Shown: in pieces, positions 58,938 to 64,000 of the stretch
How positions within the stretch are numbered: position 1 is the first letter of the stretch
Layout of the letters: each line of letters opens with the position of its first letter
Source: Agapetus fuscipes
Lineage: Eukaryota > Arthropoda > Insecta > Trichoptera > Glossosomatidae
DNA: 64,000 nt
Direction: 5' to 3'
NCBI GenBank assembly: GCA_951799405.1
Contig: OX637339.1
Location: forward strand, 16,306,001 to 16,370,000
Translations under genes and position numbers: made by a program
The notes under the pieces: generated by a model
Told to the model about the DNA's origin: nothing
The model's database searches: none
The model's input: the letters and a program-made list of their open reading frames with translations, nothing else

Positions 58938-59690
58938 TTGTAAAACTCATATACCTCTATTAAAAGAAACAGTCAGCAAAGTTCTATCCAGCCTTACAGC
59001 AACTGGGTCTTGCTGGAGAATTGACGCTTTCTATAGAGATGATTCACACAAAAACAGCGCTCACCAAATAAATCTTCCTAATATTATTATTTAAGTTTAT
59101 CTATTTCTGCAATGAATACTAATTAAAATACTTAATGTAATTAAATTAACTGTATTACTTAGTTGCAGTTATCTGGCCACAGTATCCGTTATATTGCATA
59201 AATAAATACACAACATATCTAATTCTGCTTCCTTTTTTTATATATTTTCCTTCATTAAAATAATCATACTTATCTGGTATGTGGATAAAATAAATATAAT
59301 ATAATGTGAATCAGTTTATTTTTTAATGTTATTCCCCAGAGATATTGTAAAAACAAACGGTAGCTACTGGGAAATCCATCACGGAAGCTTTAAACAGGTT
59401 TGTAGCCTAGTGGTTAACACTTCGTACTCGAGATTTAAAAGTAGTGGTTTTGATTTCCGGCAGAGCACACAAAATATTTATTTTTAAATAAGTTTGTCGC
59501 TGTGTTGAAAAATTAATCTGCCTTTATTAAAAAACAGTCCCCATAGGTCCATCCAGCTTTGTAGCAACTGGGTATTGCTTGAGTATTGGTGCTTTCTACA
59601 GCGACGACCAAGGTCGCACAGGGCTCTTGAGGTGTAATTCACACAAAAAAGTACCCACCAAATAAATCATCATAATAATATTATTCTTAG
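58938..59690 (+). repeat. Two SINE2 copies
   Basis: 58938-59092 is a 3' half (CCAGCCTTACAGCAACTGGG to CAAAAACAGCGCTCACCAAA). 59395-59690 is nearly complete (GTAGCCTAGTGGTTAACACT head, TCCATCCAGCTTTGTAGCAA body). Confidence 0.65.
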
Positions 59691-59879
59691 AATTCAAACG
59701 TTACAAAGTATTTGTCATAAGAGTGATTCAATGGTCAATTCTAAGAATGTAATCGAATACTTACTAAGATAAAAACATACTGCATTATTTATTTTAAGAT
59801 TATGACAATCTCATTTATGCAGTTTAAGATTCAACAAATACTTTTATTCAATTATAATAATGTAATTTGTTGTGTATGT

Positions 59880-60045
59880 TCCTTGACTTATAGGTTGGTA
59901 TGCGGCTGAACACCCATGCTGTAGAAAATGGTTCACTATGCCAATGTCACCCCTGTTTCAGGGAAGGTCGGCAGGAGTTGCATGGTGTATGTTCATTTGA
60001 GATTCAGGTTTTTATATTGTAGGTCCACATGCGACATGTATTCCA
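59880..60045 (+). repeat. R1 5' two-thirds
   Basis: CCTTGACTTATAGGTTGGTA to GGTCCACATGCGACATGTAT; truncated at the 3' side, unusually. Confidence 0.65.
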
Positions 60046-60097
60046 TTTTATTCATTGAACATTTAATTTGTTTCCTTTTGTAGACGGAGGTTAGAAC

Positions 60098-60340
60098 ATT
60101 TTTTCATTTGGAACTTTTTTCTTGGCGAGCAAATGTCTAGCGTGGGACTGACATCCTTAGCAACCAATAACAAAACATTGGCATGCCTTTTCCCTAGCAA
60201 CATGATCGAGTGACGACACAATATCGTCTATGGCAATTCACGTGCGGACCTCACTCATTCGTTTCTTTTTAATGCAACAAATACTTAAGACAACAAAATT
60301 GTGACGTCACACGGCCGGGCTGCTAAGTAAATGGCAAAGT
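60098..60340. mobile_element. M1 MITE fragments
   Basis: 60098-60275 is a reverse M1 half (TTTCTTGGCGAGCAAATGTC to CAATTCACGTGCGGACCTCA). 60293-60340 begins another (ACAAAATTGTGACGTCACAC). Confidence 0.55.
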
Positions 60341-60407
60341 AGAGATTTCATAAAATTTTATTCTTGTTTGCTAGGACGATAGAACCCATTTACTTTCGTC
60401 CATTGTA

Positions 60408-60515
60408 AATTTGACAGTTAACTATTTTCCATTTCGAAAATTTGACAGTCCATTTTATTCGATTTCAAAAATTTGACAGTCCACTTTATTCCATTTCAAA
60501 AATTTGACAGTCAAT
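60408..60515. repeat. 31-bp tandem repeat, about 3.5 units
   Basis: Units of AATTTGACAGTCCATTTTAT plus TCCATTTCAAA repeated with few changes, about 430 bp downstream of the proposed EHBP1 first exon (inside its first intron). Confidence 0.75.
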
Positions 60516-60940
60516 TTTACCTTGCAAATCAAATCTAGAAATGATGTAATGCCAAAGACCATTGCAATGTTACTTATTTATATAATAAACAAATGAAAGC
60601 GAATGTTTATTTAAAAATGAAATAAATTAATTACAAAAACAACGAATCAATATCATTCATGATTCACATCTTTGTTACAATTTATATTGATTTTAATTGA
60701 ACGCATTTCAATTGCAACGCTCTACAATATTCACATGCGGAAGATATTGCGAGAAAAATAATTTATCCTTGACAATAAACGCGAGGAATCATTCTTTAAA
60801 AATACAATACACTAGAGGTCATTGTTCAAGAAATGATCCCTCTACAAATTGCCAATTCACGCAAAATCACAAATGAAAACTGCACTAGGATTGTGTTGAA
60901 TAGAATGACTAGTTAATTGAGCTGACAATTGTGTACTTAC

Positions 60941-61100
60941 GTGTTGATATTGCGACGAGTCGATGGAGGGAAACAAGTTTTAAATTAAATTATCTTGTAT
61001 TGAAAGGCGATTCGACTTGTCAAAGTGCACCCACTCAAAAAATTGCGCAAGTCTGACAACTTTACGGAATAATGAATGTTAATATGGCTGACGGGTTAGT
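60941..61100 (-). promoter_or_regulatory. Probable EHBP1 first (non-coding) exon and promoter region
   Basis: On the minus strand AATATCAACAC/GTAAGTAC is a consensus donor, and the upstream 150 bp is free of repeats. It would splice to the acceptor at 58005. Start site and upstream limit are not determinable. Confidence 0.4.
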
Positions 61101-61331
61101 TGGGAAGTGACATGAAAAACAGCTGTCAAAGTATTATACCTACCAATTAATTATGGTCCTTTTTATTTTATTCCATCTGAAATATTGTATAAAATGTGGA
61201 AAGTACTCTATGTAAGTGGGAGAGGGTGAGAGGGATCCTCTCCATTAAAAAAAGGTTACTTTAGAAAGATGTGCCTTCAATGCTTCTTTCAAATGCCAAC
61301 AAAGCCTGCATTCCTCACCCGGGTGGCAATC

Positions 61332-61605
61332 TTTTTTTTTAAATAGATTTGTAAAGAAGGATGCAATTCACCAACCTCTTCTACCTGGCCAGAAACAGGT
61401 ATTAATATCATCAATTTATAATTAATTATTGTTAATTTTTAATGAATTATTAATAAATAATTACCCTATCCCATCTGTTGAACCAGGGTCAAAGTTATTG
61501 TCAAATAACCCAAGTGGAGATCGAACCAACGTTATTCTATTCCAAATACGCTAGAATGATCAGCCCACTTGGCCCCCTCCGCCATAACACCGGCAATCTG
61601 TTCCA
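61332..61605 (-). repeat. SINE3 copy
   Basis: AATAGATTTGTAAAGAAGGA to CAGCCCACTTGGCCCCCTCC; head with inverse B-box GGAGATCGAACC. Confidence 0.7.
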
Positions 61606-62165
61606 CTATGGATCGGCACTGCTTTGACTGAGCGTGGTGAAAATCGTAACTGACGTCTTCATCTTATAAAATGACACTTGATGATAGTTCAATGTGATGT
61701 TAGCTGAATTGCTACAATTTAAGTATTTAGTTGTAGCAATTTATTAGTACCTACTTATTTAGTATTTAGTTGAAGAAAAAACCAATAATACCTATTGGTT
61801 GTAGGAGTTTGAAGGCCGCAAAGTCACAACAGTGCCCTCCTTTAGCTGTCATCTACACTCATTTAAAACCGTGTACATTTGCACATCAGTCCACTCCCCC
61901 CTGATCTAAGTGTCTGCCCCCTCACACTCACTTCAAAGGGGAAAAATGTGACAGCCAGATATGACGGAGCCATACTATATAGGGCTTTAAATACCACCTA
62001 ACACATACGGTAGGGGTAGACCCCCCTCGTAGTATTATAGTATACTTATCTATTCCCCCCTCTCAGAAAACTGAGAAGAAACATATCCCCACCATAAAGG
62101 TAAAACTGAATAAGTGCTGATTCACTGATTTGAGAAATCCTGGATAAAAAGTATTATCAGGAGTA
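61606..62165. other. Intergenic DNA, C-rich in part
   Basis: CCCCCC-containing segments near 61900, 62020 and 62055. No coding signal recognised. Confidence 0.35.
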
Positions 62166-62169
62166 AGTT

Positions 62170-62345
62170 TTCATAGTAAGTGAACTAATTACAAGGAAGT
62201 GCTCATGAAAAACTTCTAAACTGGAGGATTTTAACACTTTTATGGTGATTTCTCTCGTGGAAAATAGAAAAAAACATGCATTTATCTGAGAATCCCATGT
62301 TAGTCACTCGTTCTGTTTTACCTTTAAGGTATCGATATAGTATTT
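62170..62345 (+). repeat. Dispersed repeat D1, copy 2
   Basis: GGAAGTGCTCATGAAAAACT to TTTACCTTTAAGGTATCGAT, matching 1510-1740. Confidence 0.55.
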
Positions 62346-62880
62346 TTAGAAAATAAGGTGAAATTAAACAAGTTGTTTCTTTAATATGGCATAATAGTTT
62401 ATTTAATGAAATACTCACTATTTATTTATTTACAATAATAAAAATGATCAAATAACAAAGTGTAAACAAACAAGATTATATTAATTATTAATTTTATTAG
62501 CTATTTACAAAATGGTGTTTTATTTAAAAAATATTATGTTATGTTTTGTACATTACAATACTGCAGACATATAAAAAAGTAATACACACTTAGCAACCTT
62601 ATTTTTTTACAACTAAGGTAGGATACAAACGGGGACAGTGGGGAAAGCACGGGAGAGTGCATTGATATATAATATAGTGGACTAGAAATGGCAATAGACA
62701 ATGAAGCATTGTACGTGGCATAACTGTCAGCCAGTCCTGTCAAAGAATGTAGATATGCACCAATTTTACAAAGTCATTGTAAAATTCTTGAAGAGTATTA
62801 TTTCTGCTATGTATAATTGGTATATGGTTTTGTTGTTTTTTTTTTTTTTGGTAAACTTAAATGTCATTTATTACTCGTAT
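62346..62880. other. AT-rich intergenic DNA
   Basis: Nothing recognised. Confidence 0.4.
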
Positions 62881-63262
62881 TCCTTGACTTATAGGTTGGT
62901 ATGAGGCTGACCACCCATACTGTAAAAAATGGTTCTAATCTAATCTAATCTAAGCTGCAAGGATATATATCATTTAAGATTTATATTAAATGCATTCCCA
63001 CAAGCAGATATGTATAATTTCGCAGATATGCAGATATGTATAATATTAAATGCATTCCCACAAGCAGATATTTATAATTTCACTTTGCCAATGTCACCCC
63101 TGTTTCAGGGAATGTCGGCAGGAGTTGCAGGGCTTATGTTCATTTGAGTTTGGATTTTATTTGTAAGTACACAATCAGCATTTGTAAGCACGAACTACAC
63201 GTGTTTGTTTGTGGGCATACATCTGAGAGCTTTAAATGAATATATCCTTGCAACTTAGATTA
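62881..63262 (+). repeat. R1 copy with a second R1 piece inserted in reverse
   Basis: R1 runs to AAATGGTTC (62935), is interrupted by a reverse R1 3' piece (TAATCTAATCTAATCTAAGC to ATTTATAATTTC, itself with a partial 50-bp repeat), and resumes at ACTTTGCCAATGTCACCCC. Confidence 0.75.
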
Positions 63263-63298
63263 TAGATAGATTATAGATAATAGTTTCTTTTGGTCAAT

Positions 63299-63572
63299 AC
63301 CATTGATCAAAATATCAGGTATAGATGGAGCATCTGAGCCGATTGCGTACCAAAAAAGAGTGCACCCTAGGGTGTACGCTTCATACAAACGAGGCCTTGT
63401 TATATTTAGTTTTCAGGCAAACATTATATTTGTCTTTTTTTGACACATGATGTTAATATCTTATGTCTCATTTTTGTTGTTGTTTACCTATTATTCCGTT
63501 TCCCGGTAGCTTTGTTACTATGGGAAAAAACAGACGTAAGCCATCTATGTCTATTATATTGATTGATGATAA
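63299..63572 (+). mobile_element. D2 element, copy with readable ends
   Basis: Left CATTGATCAAAATATCAGGTATAGATGG, right CCATCTATGTCTATTATATTGATTGATG: imperfect inverted repeats. Core AAAAAAGAGTGCACCCTAGG. Confidence 0.5.
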
Positions 63573-63579
63573 TTACATT

Positions 63580-64000
63580 GGTTTTCAATAAAATAAATCT
63601 TTAAAAACCGGTTTAAACAATCCTCCAGAATGCCAATATTACTGGGATATATTCTTGTTTCTTTAATTAGAGTAAAGTCTCACTGAGAGCGTTTTTGTTT
63701 TCTTTCTAACTAAGCTTAGACGGTTTGCATTACTGTAAGTTGAAATGGATATAACATATATTTTGCTATATGTTCATTTGCAACCATATATGTCCAAGGG
63801 TCAAGGACACTTGATGACCTCAGAGGAGGATGAAGGCACATCTATACTTCTAGTGAACAAGAAGTGCTCTTGGCACTCCAAGGTCACTACAATGTGTCAC
63901 AAAACAAGGAATTAGAAGTCATAAAGTTCATCATCACTATCATCATATGCTAAAAGTAGAGAGTTTGTGTGTGTGTGTGAATGTTAAACCATAAAATGTT
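63580..64000. other. Intergenic DNA
   Basis: No gene seen. A (GT)n microsatellite lies near 63967-63980. Confidence 0.4.

Overview
This is a eukaryotic window, almost certainly from an arthropod and probably an insect: AT-rich, intron-rich and crowded with transposable elements. Short GTAG-bounded exons sit in long introns full of tRNA-derived SINEs, MITEs and LINE scraps. Runs of TACCTACC-type sequence are compatible with Lepidoptera, but nothing here fixes the order. There are no bacterial features.

Two host genes can be read. On the + strand, about 4.1-12.85 kb, nine exons splice in frame (706 codons plus stop) into a nuclear-type protein: lysine-rich N-terminus, leucine-rich coiled coil, acidic middle, and four good plus one degenerate C2H2 zinc fingers at the C-terminus. 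I do not recognise an orthologue. On the - strand, 58.0 down to 21.76 kb, 21 coding exons splice in frame into a 1067-aa EHBP1 (EH-domain-binding protein 1): N-terminal C2-type domain, calponin-homology domain, bMERB Rab-binding coiled coil and a C-terminal CaaX box (CSIQ). Its 5' non-coding exon probably lies near 60.94-61.1 kb.

The largest object is a young Ty3/Gypsy LTR retrotransposon (44317-57092, + strand) inside EHBP1 intron 2 and antisense to the gene. It has matching 515-bp LTRs, a 4-bp ATAC target duplication, gag with a SAP-like N-terminus and zinc knuckle, and pol (protease, RT, RNase H, integrase). Downstream of integrase is an extra reading frame that looks like a TARG1/OARD1-type macrodomain (ADP-ribose binding) followed by a CCCH zinc finger. 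This putative domain capture is the most interesting item in the window. The element also carries a 1.41-kb tandem duplication of LTR tip, primer-binding site, leader and partial gag. The first duplicate is interrupted by a 4.08-kb 5'-truncated LINE whose ORF1/ORF2 overlap holds a canonical A AAA AAC -1 slippery heptamer in the correct frame.

The rest is repeat-derived. There are three tRNA-type SINE families (called SINE1, SINE2 and SINE3 here), a roughly 240-bp unclassified retroposon family (R1) with a TTAGAT-like microsatellite tail, several foldback or TIR elements with readable target duplications (two Harbinger-like with TAA, one hAT-like with 8 bp, one 1.08-kb element full of CGCG subterminal motifs), a 16-bp minisatellite, and degenerate C-termini of several LINE lineages. 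EHBP1 exon 8 is followed by two extra tandem 164-bp copies of its 3' part, and a decayed piece of exon 18 sits in the adjacent intron. All coordinates and translations were read by eye; homology calls come from motif recognition, not a search.
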